Shown here piece by piece: positions 1 to 7,801 of a stretch of 18,136 nucleotides of DNA. Position numbers and translations under genes: made by a program. How positions within the stretch are numbered: the stretch's first letter is position 1; each line of letters opens with the position of its first letter. This DNA comes from an uncultured Bacilli bacterium (GTDB lineage Bacteria; Bacillota_I; Bacilli_A; RF39; UBA660): the NCBI GenBank assembly GCA_947630095.1, contig CANRGI010000006.1, positions 1-18,136 on the forward strand. Direction: 5' to 3'. Below the pieces are notes generated by a model. The model was given only the letters and a program-made list of their open reading frames with translations, made no database searches and was not told the DNA's origin.

Positions 1-43
1 GTTACTGTCAACAACTTTTTCTTATTATTACAAACATATTTTA

Positions 44-79
44 CTTTAAAAAAACTATAACCCTTTACAGTTATAGTTT
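44..79 (-). terminator. Rho-independent terminator of the hrcA-grpE-dnaK-dnaJ operon
   Basis: A perfect 10-bp stem (arms 52-61 and 70-79, 8-nt loop) is followed on the minus strand by a run of T, shortly after the dnaJ stop. It ends the heat-shock operon. Nothing else is recognisable in bases 1-43. Confidence 0.85.
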
Positions 80-104
80 ATCTTCTTATTTATTTTTTAT
101 TCAT

Positions 105-1250
105 TTAATTTTTATTTAACTTCTCAAATTTCCTAAATGCCTCATTATCGTCTAGTTCAGTCTTTGCTAATTCGCTAAACAATTCTTTTTGAGTTCTAGT
201 TAATTTATTAGGTAATACTAATTTTAAAATAATATATAAATCTCCTGGACGTCCTGTATGAACATTTGCTATTCCTTTACCCCTAACTCTTAAAGTATCT
301 CCTGGTTGAGAAGAGGCAGGTATTTTTAAATCTATTAAACCATCTATAGTATTTATACTTTTACTTGTACCTAATACTAAATCAGTTAATGTTACAGGTA
401 ATTCTAAATAAAGGTCAGAGTCTTCCCTTCTATATAAAGGATGCTCTTTTACAGTAAATTCAATGTATAAGTCTCCATTAGGAGCCCCGCCTACCCCTGC
501 TTCACCTTTTCCACTCATTCTTATTTGTTCTCCTGTATTTATTCCTTTAGGTACTTCTACAGAATAAGTTTTTCTTTGTTTTATCTTTCCTTTTCCACGG
601 CATTCACTACAAGTCTTAGCAAAAACATATCCAGTTCCATTACAAGTCTTACAAGAAGTTTTAGTCATAATTGTACCTATTATTGTTCTTGCTTCAGTAT
701 TAACTGTTCCTGCACCTTTACAGTCAGGACAAGTAGTCTTATCAAAACCACCTTCTCCATTACACTCTGGACAATTATCTACAACATCAATTGTTATATC
801 TTTTGTAGTACCATAGGCAGAATCAAGAAAATCTATTTTTAAATTATAAACTAAATCATTACCACGTCTTGAACGAGAACGTCCTCGACTACTTCCAAAA
901 CCACCCATACCGCCAAAGTTAAAACTTCCAAAATCATTTCCACCAAATAAGTCGTCAAAGATACTAGAAAAATCAAAACCAGAGAAATCGTATCCAGCAC
1001 CTCCACCAAAACCACTTTGACCATTATTATTAAATGCAGAGTGTCCATATTTATCATATTTTGCACGTTCACTTGCATTTGATAATACTGCATATGCTTC
1101 TTGTGCTTCTTTAAATTTTTCTGCCCCATCTGCTTCTTTACATACATCTGGGTGATATTTTTTTGCTAACTTTCTAAATGCACTTTTTATTTCTGCTTCA
1201 CTGGCATTTTTATCTACTCCTAATACCTCATAGTAATCTCTCTTGTTCAT
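105..1250 (-). CDS. dnaJ: Chaperone protein DnaJ (Hsp40)
   Basis: This is the Hsp40 co-chaperone that delivers unfolded substrates to DnaK and stimulates its ATPase in the cytoplasm. At 381 aa it has the normal type I length. The N-terminal J domain carries the HPD motif at residues 33-35. A Gly/Phe-rich stretch follows (about 70-125), unusually rich in FGG and DFS repeats. Next come four CxxCxGxG zinc-binding motifs (CPECNGEG, CPDCKGAG, CKTCNGTG, CSECRGKG) and the C-terminal substrate-binding domain. The start has a strong AGGAGG ribosome site just upstream. It is the last gene of the operon, 55 bp after dnaK, with a hairpin in the gap that may lower its expression relative to dnaK. Confidence 0.98.
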   Translation of the reverse strand: MNKRDYYEVLGVDKNASEAEIKSAFRKLAKKYHPDVCKEADGAEKFKEAQEAYAVLSNASERAKYDKYGHSAFNNNGQSGFGGGAGYDFSGFDFSSIFDDLFGGNDFGSFNFGGMGGFGSSRGRSRSRRGNDLVYNLKIDFLDSAYGTTKDITIDVVDNCPECNGEGGFDKTTCPDCKGAGTVNTEARTIIGTIMTKTSCKTCNGTGYVFAKTCSECRGKGKIKQRKTYSVEVPKGINTGEQIRMSGKGEAGVGGAPNGDLYIEFTVKEHPLYRREDSDLYLELPVTLTDLVLGTSKSINTIDGLIDLKIPASSQPGDTLRVRGKGIANVHTGRPGDLYIILKLVLPNKLTRTQKELFSELAKTELDDNEAFRKFEKLNKN

Positions 1251-1263
1251 TAACTCCTCCTAG

Positions 1264-1298
1264 AAAATTAAAGGGACTTAAGACCTTTCCTAAGCCCC
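1264..1298 (-). terminator. Hairpin between dnaK and dnaJ (possible attenuator or processing site)
   Basis: Arms 1291-1298 and 1273-1280 pair over 8 bp with one G-U pair around a 10-nt loop. The 3' side runs into CCCTTTAATTTT, a broken T tract. This is weaker than a full terminator, so it probably permits partial read-through to dnaJ or protects the dnaK 3' end. The role is inferred. Confidence 0.5.
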
Positions 1299-1305
1299 TA
1301 TATTA

Positions 1306-3123
1306 TTATTTTTCTTCATATTCTGCTTCTTTTACATTATCTTTTGCATCATTTGCACTATCTGAATTACTTTCTGCTTGTTCCTTCTTTGCTGCTTCTT
1401 CATAAACTCTTGCACTTAAAGCCATTGCTTTTTCTTCAAGTTTTTCTTTAGCCTTTTTAATAGCGTCTATGTCACTACCTTCTAGTGCTTTCTCAGCATC
1501 ACTTATTAAGTCTTCTATTTCTTTCTTTTCACTATCTGTTACTTTATCTCCTAAATCTTTTATTGCTTTTTCACTAGTAAATATCATTTGTTCAGTTTCA
1601 TTTTTTACTTCTGCTTGTTCTTTACGTTTAGCATCTGCTTCTTTATTTGCTTCTGCTTCTTTCATCATTCTATCTATTTCTTCATCTGATAGATTAGTTG
1701 AAGCAGTTATTGTTATTTTTTGTTCTTTATTAGTTCCTAAATCTTTTGCTTTTACATTAACTATACCATTAGCGTCTATATCAAAAGATACTTCTATTTG
1801 AGGTACTCCACGAGGTGCTGGTGGTATATTAGTTAATTGGAAACGTCCTAAAGTTTTATTATCGTCTGCCATTGGTCTTTCACCTTGTAAGACATGAATA
1901 TCTACAGCAGGTTGATTATCAGCAGCAGTTGAGAATACTTGTGATTTAGTTGTAGGTATTGTTGTATTTCTTGGAATTAATATAGTCATAACATTACCAA
2001 GAGTTTCTATACCTAAAGATAATGGTGTTACATCTAGTAATACTAAATCTTCTACTTCTCCTGTAAGAACTCCACCTTGAATAGCAGCACCCATAGCAAC
2101 TACTTCGTCAGGGTTTACTTCTTTACTTGGTTCTTTACCAAGTTCTTCTTTAACTAATTCTTGTACCATAGGTATTCTTGAAGAACCACCTACTAAAATA
2201 ACTTTATCTATATCACTTTTACTTAAATTAGCATCTTTTAAAGCATTTTTAACTTCATTTCTAGTAGATTCTACTAAATCACGAATTAAATCTTCAAATT
2301 TTGCTCTTGTTAAGGTTACATCTAAGTGAAGTGGACCATTTTCTCCTTGAGTTATAAATGGTAAACTAATTGAAGTTGATACTACTCCAGATAATTCTTT
2401 CTTTGCTTTTTCACTAGCGTCTTTTAATCTTTGCATAGCAAGTTTATCATTAGATAAATCTATTCCATTATCTTTCTTAAATTCACTTACTAAGTAGTCC
2501 ATAACTCTTTTATCGAAGTCATCACCACCTAAATGGTTATTACCTGCAGTTGATTTTACTTCAAATACACCATCACCTAATTCAAGAATTGATACATCAA
2601 ATGTACCTCCACCTAAATCGTATACTAATATAGTTTGACTTTTATCTTGTTTATCAAGTCCATAAGCAAGCGCTGCGGCTGTTGGTTCATTTATTATTCT
2701 TTCTACTTCTAAACCTGCAATCTTACCTGCATTTTTAGTTGCTTGACGTTGTGCATCATTAAAATATGCTGGAACTGTTATAACTGCTTTTTTAACTTCT
2801 GTTCCTAAATATGCTTCTGCACTAGCCTTTAAATTCATAAGTATTTTAGCACTTATCTCTTCAGGTGTATATTTTTTACCTGCTGCTTCTACCTTTTCAC
2901 TAGTTCCCATTTTTCTTTTAATTGAACTTATTACTTCAGGGTTAGTTAATGCTTCACGTTTTGCAACGTCACCTACTCTAACTTCCCCATCTGGTTTAAT
3001 TGATACTACTGATGGAGTAGTTCTTCCTCCTTCAGCATTTGGTATAACAGTTGCTGTTCCTCCTTCAAGAACACTTACACAACTATTTGTTGTACCTAAA
3101 TCTATTCCTATAACTTTACTCAT
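1306..3123 (-). CDS. dnaK: Chaperone protein DnaK (Hsp70)
   Basis: This is the ATP-dependent Hsp70 chaperone, which works with DnaJ and GrpE in de novo folding and stress repair. The 605 aa match the family. The N-terminal phosphate loop IGIDLGTTNS lies at residues 5-14, and a second nucleotide-binding motif DLGGGTFDVS lies near residue 170. The interdomain linker before the substrate-binding domain reads DLVLLDVTPLSLG. The C-terminal lid is Lys/Glu-rich and ends in a polar tail (EAEYEEK). The sequence has the Gram-positive form, without the extra nucleotide-binding-domain segment of proteobacterial DnaK. An AAGGAGAG ribosome site precedes the ATG. It lies 18 bp downstream of grpE under HrcA/CIRCE control. 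Confidence 0.99.
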   Translation of the reverse strand: MSKVIGIDLGTTNSCVSVLEGGTATVIPNAEGGRTTPSVVSIKPDGEVRVGDVAKREALTNPEVISSIKRKMGTSEKVEAAGKKYTPEEISAKILMNLKASAEAYLGTEVKKAVITVPAYFNDAQRQATKNAGKIAGLEVERIINEPTAAALAYGLDKQDKSQTILVYDLGGGTFDVSILELGDGVFEVKSTAGNNHLGGDDFDKRVMDYLVSEFKKDNGIDLSNDKLAMQRLKDASEKAKKELSGVVSTSISLPFITQGENGPLHLDVTLTRAKFEDLIRDLVESTRNEVKNALKDANLSKSDIDKVILVGGSSRIPMVQELVKEELGKEPSKEVNPDEVVAMGAAIQGGVLTGEVEDLVLLDVTPLSLGIETLGNVMTILIPRNTTIPTTKSQVFSTAADNQPAVDIHVLQGERPMADDNKTLGRFQLTNIPPAPRGVPQIEVSFDIDANGIVNVKAKDLGTNKEQKITITASTNLSDEEIDRMMKEAEANKEADAKRKEQAEVKNETEQMIFTSEKAIKDLGDKVTDSEKKEIEDLISDAEKALEGSDIDAIKKAKEKLEEKAMALSARVYEEAAKKEQAESNSDSANDAKDNVKEAEYEEK

Positions 3124-3141
3124 TATTTATCTCTCCTTCTT

Positions 3142-3687
3142 TTATTTATTTACTTTAACCATTGCTGGTCTAATTAATTTATCTTTGTACATATATCCCT
3201 TTTTAAGGACTTCTAGTACAACATTCTCAGGACGACTTTCATCGTGTTCAGTAAGTACTGCTTCTGCTACTTGTGGGTCAAATTCTCGTCCTTCTACATC
3301 TATAGGCTTTACTTCTAATTTATCTAGTATTCCAACAAATCTAGTATAAATCATTTTAACACCTTTTAAAAACAAACTAACTTCGTCGCTTAGGTCATTG
3401 TCGTCCATCATAATAGCGCGTTCAAAATCGTCTATAGTTTCTAGTAATTCTTTTATTAAAGACTCACCTTCATATTTAAACATATTAGATATTTCTTGCT
3501 TAGTTCTATTTTGATAGTTGACAAATTCCGCTTGAAGACGTGTATATTTATCTTGAATAACTTTATAGTCTTCTAATACTTTTCTTATTTCTTCTTCGTT
3601 CATTTCGTTAGTTTTATCTTCTTTTATTTCTTCATTATTCTTTACTTCTTCTTGTTTTATATTTTTATCTTTATCTTTTTTTGCCAC
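3142..3687 (-). CDS. grpE: Nucleotide exchange factor GrpE
   Basis: GrpE releases ADP from DnaK and resets the chaperone cycle. The product is 181 aa. A highly charged, low-complexity N-terminus (about 1-35) precedes a long helical/coiled segment (about 35-95), which in the family forms the dimer stalk. The C-terminal beta domain follows, with the family pattern ending VLKKGYMYKDKLIRPAMVKV. The start is a GTG whose G is also the last base of the hrcA TAG stop, so the two genes overlap by one base and are probably translationally coupled. A weak AAAGG ribosome site lies upstream. The gene order hrcA-grpE-dnaK-dnaJ is the standard class I heat-shock operon. Confidence 0.97.
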   Translation of the reverse strand: MAKKDKDKNIKQEEVKNNEEIKEDKTNEMNEEEIRKVLEDYKVIQDKYTRLQAEFVNYQNRTKQEISNMFKYEGESLIKELLETIDDFERAIMMDDNDLSDEVSLFLKGVKMIYTRFVGILDKLEVKPIDVEGREFDPQVAEAVLTEHDESRPENVVLEVLKKGYMYKDKLIRPAMVKVNK

Positions 3688-4688
3688 TATAAATTACCTT
3701 TCTTTTCTATATTTTCTTTTATGTATTCGAGTAAATTTAATACTCTTTCATAGTCCATCCTTTTAGGGCCTATTATTGCTAGAGTACCCTCATTTTTTCC
3801 CGTATTATACTTAGTCTTTACAACTGTTACATTGTCGTCAAATTCAGTTTCCTTTCCAATATATACCTTAACCTCATCTTCAGTTTCTTCAATTTTACTC
3901 ACCATATCTTTGCTTTCAAATTTACTTATAATGTTTTTTACATCATCAACTGTATTAAATTCCGGTTGTTTTAATATATTAGTTTTACCTCCCCAGTGTA
4001 TTACCCTGTCGTCTTGAAAACTACTTAGTGCTTCATAAAAAGCATTATATAATACTTCATAGTTTTTAACATAATTGCCTATTATTGGTTTTATTTCAAA
4101 CTCTAGGCGAGATGGTACTTCGTCTAGTGGTGTTCCTACTAACATTTTATTTAGTAATTCACTAGTTTTTTGTACCTCTTTAGTATCCACTGTTTCATTT
4201 AAACTGATTTGCTTATTTTCAACGTGACCTTTGTCTGTAATTAGAATTGCTACCACATTATTATCATTTAATGGTATTATTTCTACTTTAGTAAGTAAAT
4301 TATCACGAGAAGCACTACCTAATATTACGGCTGTGTAATTAGTTATATCACTAATTATCTCAAGACTTTTTTCAATGGCATCATTAAGTGTTAAAGAGTT
4401 ATTTTGAAATATTTTTTCAAGTTTTAACATATCTTCTCCACTTATCTTCTTTGGTTCCATTAAATTGTCTACGTAATAACGGTATCCTTTTTCTGATGGT
4501 ATTCTTCCAGAGGATATGTGTTGTTTTTCTAAGTATCCCATTTGCTCGAGTATTAGCATATCATTTCTTATAGTTGCGCTTGATACTTTAAAACGCTTAC
4601 ACAAACTTTTACTACCTACTGGTCTAGCAGTTTTAATGTATTCCTCAACTATTGATTTTAGAATACTTTTTTGTCTATCTCCTAACAT
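3687..4688 (-). CDS. hrcA: Heat-inducible transcription repressor HrcA
   Basis: HrcA is the class I heat-shock repressor. It binds CIRCE operators and, in the family, is held active by GroEL, giving feedback control of chaperone genes. The 333 aa fit the family. The N-terminal winged-helix domain (about 1-70) includes the signature SSATIRNDMLILEQMGYLEKQHISS followed by GRIPSEKGYRYYVD. A GAF-like domain and dimerisation region follow, with IGPKRMDYERVLNLLEYI near the C-terminus. The ribosome site TAAGGAGGG sits just before the ATG. It is the first gene of the operon and is preceded directly by two CIRCE-type inverted repeats, so it represses itself. Confidence 0.97.
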   Translation of the reverse strand: MLGDRQKSILKSIVEEYIKTARPVGSKSLCKRFKVSSATIRNDMLILEQMGYLEKQHISSGRIPSEKGYRYYVDNLMEPKKISGEDMLKLEKIFQNNSLTLNDAIEKSLEIISDITNYTAVILGSASRDNLLTKVEIIPLNDNNVVAILITDKGHVENKQISLNETVDTKEVQKTSELLNKMLVGTPLDEVPSRLEFEIKPIIGNYVKNYEVLYNAFYEALSSFQDDRVIHWGGKTNILKQPEFNTVDDVKNIISKFESKDMVSKIEETEDEVKVYIGKETEFDDNVTVVKTKYNTGKNEGTLAIIGPKRMDYERVLNLLEYIKENIEKKGNL

Positions 4689-4703
4689 ATTCCCTCCTTA
4701 AAT

Positions 4704-4729
4704 TTAGCACTCTTTCTTAAAAGTGCTAA
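4704..4729 (-). promoter_or_regulatory. CIRCE operator 1 (8-nt spacer)
   Basis: TTAGCACTC at 4704-4712 faces AAGTGCTAA at 4721-4729. This is the CIRCE inverted repeat with one mismatch, but it has an 8-base spacer instead of the usual 9. It lies between the -10 box and the hrcA ribosome site, where bound HrcA would block transcription. Confidence 0.85.
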
Positions 4730-4733
4730 CACT

Positions 4734-4762
4734 ATTATAATATTATGCACTAGCAATGTCAA
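4734..4762 (-). promoter_or_regulatory. Sigma-A promoter of the hrcA operon
   Basis: On the minus strand TTGACA (4757-4762) and TATAAT (4734-4739) are separated by exactly 17 bp, a perfect consensus promoter. It is flanked by operator half-sites on both sides, as expected for a strong promoter held by a repressor. Confidence 0.9.
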
Positions 4763-4776
4763 GTTATGAGTGCTAA
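4750..4776 (-). promoter_or_regulatory. CIRCE operator 2 (one degenerate half)
   Basis: A perfect half-site GAGTGCTAA (4768-4776) is paired across 9 bases with CTAGCAATG (4750-4758), which matches 6 of 9 positions of the other half. It overlaps the -35 box. A second, weaker HrcA site in tandem is plausible; occupancy is inferred. Confidence 0.65.
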
Positions 4777-4790
4777 TTTTTTTATTTTTT

Positions 4791-4819
4791 ACAAAAAAAA
4801 GATATAAATTAATATATCT
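4791..4819 (-). terminator. Terminator after the asnS operon
   Basis: A 7-bp stem (4813-4819 with 4800-4806, 6-nt loop) is followed on the minus strand by about nine T. It starts immediately after the stop of the small gene at 4821, and separates this operon from the hrcA promoter. Confidence 0.8.
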
Positions 4820-4820
4820 C

Positions 4821-5204
4821 TTATAAAGTTAATGACCTAGAATATGATTTTGCTTTCTCTATAAAGCCTTCTTCTGTTAGTCCATATTCATTTAATATGT
4901 ATTCAACATTATTTTCTATTCTATAAGTATCATAATCTGTTTTAATAAATATATATTCTTGATACTCTGTTTTTAATGCAAGTAATCTATATTTATCACT
5001 TATTAAATAAACTTTCTTACCTAATCTATTATTAACATTAACTCCGTATTTATTTATTATAAATTCTTTTACTAAATCATAATATCTAGTTTTTATAACA
5101 TTTAATGCTCCATATTCGTCTATAACTCCATATAAAGTCATATCGTCATTTCTCTCTTCACTAACAAAAGTACCTTCTTTTATATGTAATTCTAATTCAC
5201 TCAT
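4821..5204 (-). CDS. Hypothetical protein downstream of asnS
   Basis: I do not recognise this 127-aa protein. It has no signal peptide, membrane segment or cysteine. It is rich in Tyr, Glu, Lys and Ile, and alternating hydrophobic stretches (VYLISDKYRLLALKTEYQEY) suggest a mixed alpha/beta soluble cytoplasmic protein. The start follows a GGGAGG ribosome site that overlaps the end of asnS. It begins 14 bp after the asnS stop and ends at a terminator, so the two genes form one transcript. A link to translation is possible from context only. Composition matches the neighbours, and the gene looks intact. Confidence 0.7.
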   Translation of the reverse strand: MSELELHIKEGTFVSEERNDDMTLYGVIDEYGALNVIKTRYYDLVKEFIINKYGVNVNNRLGKKVYLISDKYRLLALKTEYQEYIFIKTDYDTYRIENNVEYILNEYGLTEEGFIEKAKSYSRSLTL

Positions 5205-5218
5205 ATTTTAAACCTCCC

Positions 5219-6601
5219 TTAAAAATCACAATTACCTGGTGTTCTTGGATAAGGAATAACATCTCTTATATTTTCTACACCTGTTAAATATATTAAAAGT
5301 CTTTCAAATCCCATTCCAAAGCCTGAATGCACACATCCACCAAATCTTCTTAAATCTAAATACCATTCCATTCCTTTAGTAGGCATGCCCATTTCTTTCA
5401 TACGCGCAACTAACTTATCATAATTTTCTTCTCTTTGTGAGCCACCCATAAGTTCTCCTGCTCCTGGAACTTCTAAGTCAACCGCGGCAACTGTCTTACC
5501 ATCTTCATTTTGCTTCATATAAAATGCTTTTATATCTTTAGGCCAATTAGTTATAAACACAGGTCCGTCAAAGTATTCTGTTATGTATTTTTCGTGCTCA
5601 CGCGCGATATCGCCTCCTTGAACTGGTTCAAACTCCCATTTTACTTTAGCATCTTTTAAAATATTTATAACTTCCTCGTGTGTTATTCTTGTAAAATGAC
5701 TATTAATTAATTTATTAAGTTTTGTAAGTATTCCTTTTTCTACAAATTTATCAAAGAACTCCATTTCGTCTTTACAATTATCTAAAACATATTTAACTAC
5801 ATATTTTAGCATATCTTCCATTACATCCATATCGCCTTCTAAATCACAAAATGCCATTTCAGGTTCTATCATCCAAAATTCATTCGCGTGTGTCTTTGTA
5901 TTTGAATTTTCTGCCCTAAAAGTAGGTCCGAATGTGTAAGTTTTCTTGTATGCTAAGGCAAATGTTTCTGCTTCAAGTTGTCCTGATACAGTAAGAGATG
6001 CCTTTTTTCCAAAGAAATCTTTTTCATAAGGAACACTTTTTTCATTACATAATCTATCTAAATCTAATGTTGTAACTTGAAACATCTCTCCTGCTCCCTC
6101 ACAGTCACTAGCAGTTATAATTGGCGCGTGGAAATAAACATAACCTCTTTCTTGAAAGTATTTATGTATAGCATAAGCAGATACACTTCTAACTCTAAAA
6201 ACAGCATTAAATAAATTAGTTCTAGGTCTTAAATACCCCACTGTTCTTAAAAACTCTCTTGTAGGTCTACCTTTACTTTGTAATGGATAATCTTCGTCTA
6301 CTCCTCCAAGCACTACTACATTACTTGCTTTTATTTCATACTCTTGCCCACTACCTTCACTTAAAGAAAGTATCCCAGTTACTTTTATACTACTACCTAT
6401 TTGTATTTTACTAATATTTATAAAATCTTCTAATTCATTAGTATAAACTATTTGTATACTTTTAAAACAAGTTCCATCAGTTAAATCTATAAACCCAAAC
6501 TCCTTTTGAGCACGATGGCTTTTAACCCATCCATTTACTATAATTTCTTTATTTAGAAATTCTTTATAATTTTTATGTATATCTTTTACGTCTACTAGCA
6601 T
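5219..6601 (-). CDS. asnS: Asparagine--tRNA ligase
   Basis: This class IIb synthetase charges tRNA-Asn with asparagine. The 460 aa are close to the usual length. An N-terminal OB-fold anticodon-binding domain (about 1-115, with IIVNGWVKSHR) precedes the class II catalytic core. Motif 1 lies near residues 130-157. Motif 2 contains FRAENSNTKTHANEFWMIEPEM. Motif 3 GFGMGFERLL lies at about 427. The C-terminus IPYPRTPGNCDF is typical of AsnRS rather than AspRS or a non-discriminating enzyme. Its presence implies that asparaginyl-tRNA is made directly. A promoter with an extended -10 lies just upstream; no T-box leader is present. Confidence 0.97.
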   Translation of the reverse strand: MLVDVKDIHKNYKEFLNKEIIVNGWVKSHRAQKEFGFIDLTDGTCFKSIQIVYTNELEDFINISKIQIGSSIKVTGILSLSEGSGQEYEIKASNVVVLGGVDEDYPLQSKGRPTREFLRTVGYLRPRTNLFNAVFRVRSVSAYAIHKYFQERGYVYFHAPIITASDCEGAGEMFQVTTLDLDRLCNEKSVPYEKDFFGKKASLTVSGQLEAETFALAYKKTYTFGPTFRAENSNTKTHANEFWMIEPEMAFCDLEGDMDVMEDMLKYVVKYVLDNCKDEMEFFDKFVEKGILTKLNKLINSHFTRITHEEVINILKDAKVKWEFEPVQGGDIAREHEKYITEYFDGPVFITNWPKDIKAFYMKQNEDGKTVAAVDLEVPGAGELMGGSQREENYDKLVARMKEMGMPTKGMEWYLDLRRFGGCVHSGFGMGFERLLIYLTGVENIRDVIPYPRTPGNCDF

Positions 6602-6624
6602 AATAACTCTTTCCTTTCAAATTC

Positions 6625-6633
6625 ATTATACCA
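6625..6633 (-). promoter_or_regulatory. Extended -10 promoter of asnS
   Basis: The minus strand reads TGGTATAAT, a full extended -10 element, about 25 bp before the asnS ATG. No good -35 is visible. The predicted leader is only about 17 nt and holds just the ribosome site GAAAGGAAAG. Confidence 0.6.
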
Positions 6634-6653
6634 CCATAAATTAAAATATAAAA

Positions 6654-6683
6654 GAAAAAGTAATAACTTTTAATTGTTATTAC
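6654..6683 (-). terminator. Terminator of the rplU-prp-rpmA operon
   Basis: A perfect 8-bp stem GTAATAAC/GTTATTAC (6676-6683 with 6660-6667, 8-nt loop) is followed by a T tract on the minus strand, just after the rpmA stop. Confidence 0.85.
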
Positions 6684-6693
6684 CTAAAAAAGA

Positions 6694-6981
6694 TTAATTA
6701 AGAGAGTATACACTTGCTTGTTTTTTATCTTTTCCTTTTCTTTCATATTTAACTACACCATCAATAAGTGCGAATAATGTATGGTCTTTTCCCATACCAC
6801 AATTAACACCTGGATATATTTTAGTTCCTCTTTGACGATATATAATTGAACCTGCTTTAACTTTTTCTCCATCACTAGCCTTAGCGCCTAATCTACGTCC
6901 AGCAGAATCTCTACCATTTTTAGTTGAACCAACACCTTTGTGTGATGCGAATAGTTGTAAATCAAGACTCATATATTTCAT
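6694..6981 (-). CDS. rpmA: 50S ribosomal protein L27, with Prp-cleaved N-terminal extension
   Basis: L27 reaches the peptidyl-transferase centre of the 50S subunit with its N-terminus. The 95 aa begin with a Bacillota-type extension, MKYMSLDLQLFA, followed by SHKGVGSTKNGRDS. The LQLFA/SHKG junction (residues 12/13) matches the site that Prp cuts in Staphylococcus aureus to mature L27. The conserved core (GRRLGAKASDG, IYRQRGTKIYPG, GKDHTLFALIDG) is complete. The start has AAGGAGG seven bases upstream; a second in-frame Met at codon 4 would still leave the cleavage site. It lies 2 bp after prp, last in the operon. Confidence 0.98.
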   Translation of the reverse strand: MKYMSLDLQLFASHKGVGSTKNGRDSAGRRLGAKASDGEKVKAGSIIYRQRGTKIYPGVNCGMGKDHTLFALIDGVVKYERKGKDKKQASVYSLN

Positions 6982-6983
6982 AA

Positions 6984-7289
6984 TTATTCCTCCTTAATTT
7001 GTATATTTTTTTTGTAGTTACTTTCAATTTCAGTTAAAGTATTCACTAAATTATCTAATAATTTATTAGTTATATTATCTTTTTTTATATTTTTAAGATA
7101 AAAATTATTACTTTCTACATATTCAATTGCATTTTTATCAAATGAAAGAATTGCATTAACTGTAGTTTGAAGTGCACTACTGACTCCAGCACACACTATA
7201 TCTTTCCCATATTCTTCATATCTAGCGTGTCCTTTAATTCTTATATAAGTTATTATATTTTCTTCTTTTTTTATATTTACTTTTATCAT
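6984..7289 (-). CDS. prp: Ribosomal-processing cysteine protease Prp
   Basis: Prp (YsxB family) removes the N-terminal extension of L27, an essential step in Bacillota that have the extended form. The 101-aa protein carries both catalytic motifs: His21 in GHARYEEYG and Cys33 in DIVCAGVS. The hydrophobic helix ALQTTVNAIL follows as in the family. The C-terminus is more divergent and Asn/Lys-rich. It sits between rplU and rpmA in the usual order, begins directly after the rplU stop, and pairs functionally with the L27 cleavage site encoded next to it. Confidence 0.95.
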   Translation of the reverse strand: MIKVNIKKEENIITYIRIKGHARYEEYGKDIVCAGVSSALQTTVNAILSFDKNAIEYVESNNFYLKNIKKDNITNKLLDNLVNTLTEIESNYKKNIQIKEE

Positions 7290-7592
7290 TTATTTAGTTT
7301 CAATTTTCTTTATAACTAACTTAGTATAAGGTTGTCTATGCCCTCTTACTTTTCTTTCTTTCTTTTTAGGCTTATACTTAAACACGATTATTTTCTTTTG
7401 TTTACCGTGTTTTAATACTGTTGCAGTAACTTTAGCACCACTAACATAAGGGTCTCCTACTTTACCATCAACAAATAGAACTTTATCAAATATTACATCT
7501 GTATTTACTTCATTATCTAATTTTTCAGTATAGATTTCTGTTCCCTCACTTACTAAGTATTGTTTTCCACCTGTTTCAATAATTGCTTTCAT
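7290..7592 (-). CDS. rplU: 50S ribosomal protein L21
   Basis: L21 binds 23S rRNA and, with L20, stabilises the 50S subunit. The 100 aa cover the whole protein, from MKAIIETGGKQYLV to the basic C-terminal signature FKYKPKKKERKVRGHRQPYT. It starts after a GAAGGAGGT ribosome site and is first in rplU-prp-rpmA. A structured leader of about 90 nt precedes it, consistent with autogenous control by L21. Confidence 0.98.
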   Translation of the reverse strand: MKAIIETGGKQYLVSEGTEIYTEKLDNEVNTDVIFDKVLFVDGKVGDPYVSGAKVTATVLKHGKQKKIIVFKYKPKKKERKVRGHRQPYTKLVIKKIETK

Positions 7593-7685
7593 TTATTTAC
7601 CTCCTTCAATAAGACTCGCCATTAAGGTAAGAATACTCTTTTTATAACCTTTTCCGAGCGGTTGTAGAGAAAGATTTCTACAAAC
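7593..7685 (-). promoter_or_regulatory. L21 leader (ribosomal protein autoregulatory element)
   Basis: Between the predicted start site and rplU the RNA can form a 5' hairpin (TTGTAGA at 7677-7683 read on minus, with TCTACAA at 7662-7668), a long-range CTCG/CGAG pairing (7655-7658 with 7615-7618) and small inner stems. Position and layout match the L21 leader family of Bacillota. Assignment rests on context and hand folding. Confidence 0.7.
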
Positions 7686-7691
7686 GTGTTA

Positions 7692-7720
7692 ATCTTATCA
7701 TATATTTTACATTTTTTCAA
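7692..7720 (-). promoter_or_regulatory. Sigma-A promoter of rplU-prp-rpmA
   Basis: On the minus strand TTGAAA (7715-7720) is 17 bp from TAAGAT (7692-7697), with an extended TG one base before the -10. It would start transcription near 7685, at the edge of the L21 leader. Confidence 0.65.
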
Positions 7721-7764
7721 GACTTTTCTCTTATCTATTGTATTCTAAATTTATTATTTTATGT

Positions 7765-7795
7765 TAAAAAAAGAGCCCACTTTCGTGAAACTCTT
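7765..7795 (-). terminator. Terminator of the InlB-repeat lipoprotein gene
   Basis: An AAGAG/CTCTT stem continues through two G-U pairs and CAC/GTG, with one bulged T, around a GAAA tetraloop (7771-7795). On the minus strand it is followed by seven T. Confidence 0.85.
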
Positions 7796-7801
7796 ATAAA
7801 A

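Noticed and set aside
525..2000. Several open frames antisense to dnaJ and dnaK
   Set aside because: They are low-complexity Ser/Phe/Leu translations of the opposite strand of conserved chaperone genes, with no ribosome sites.
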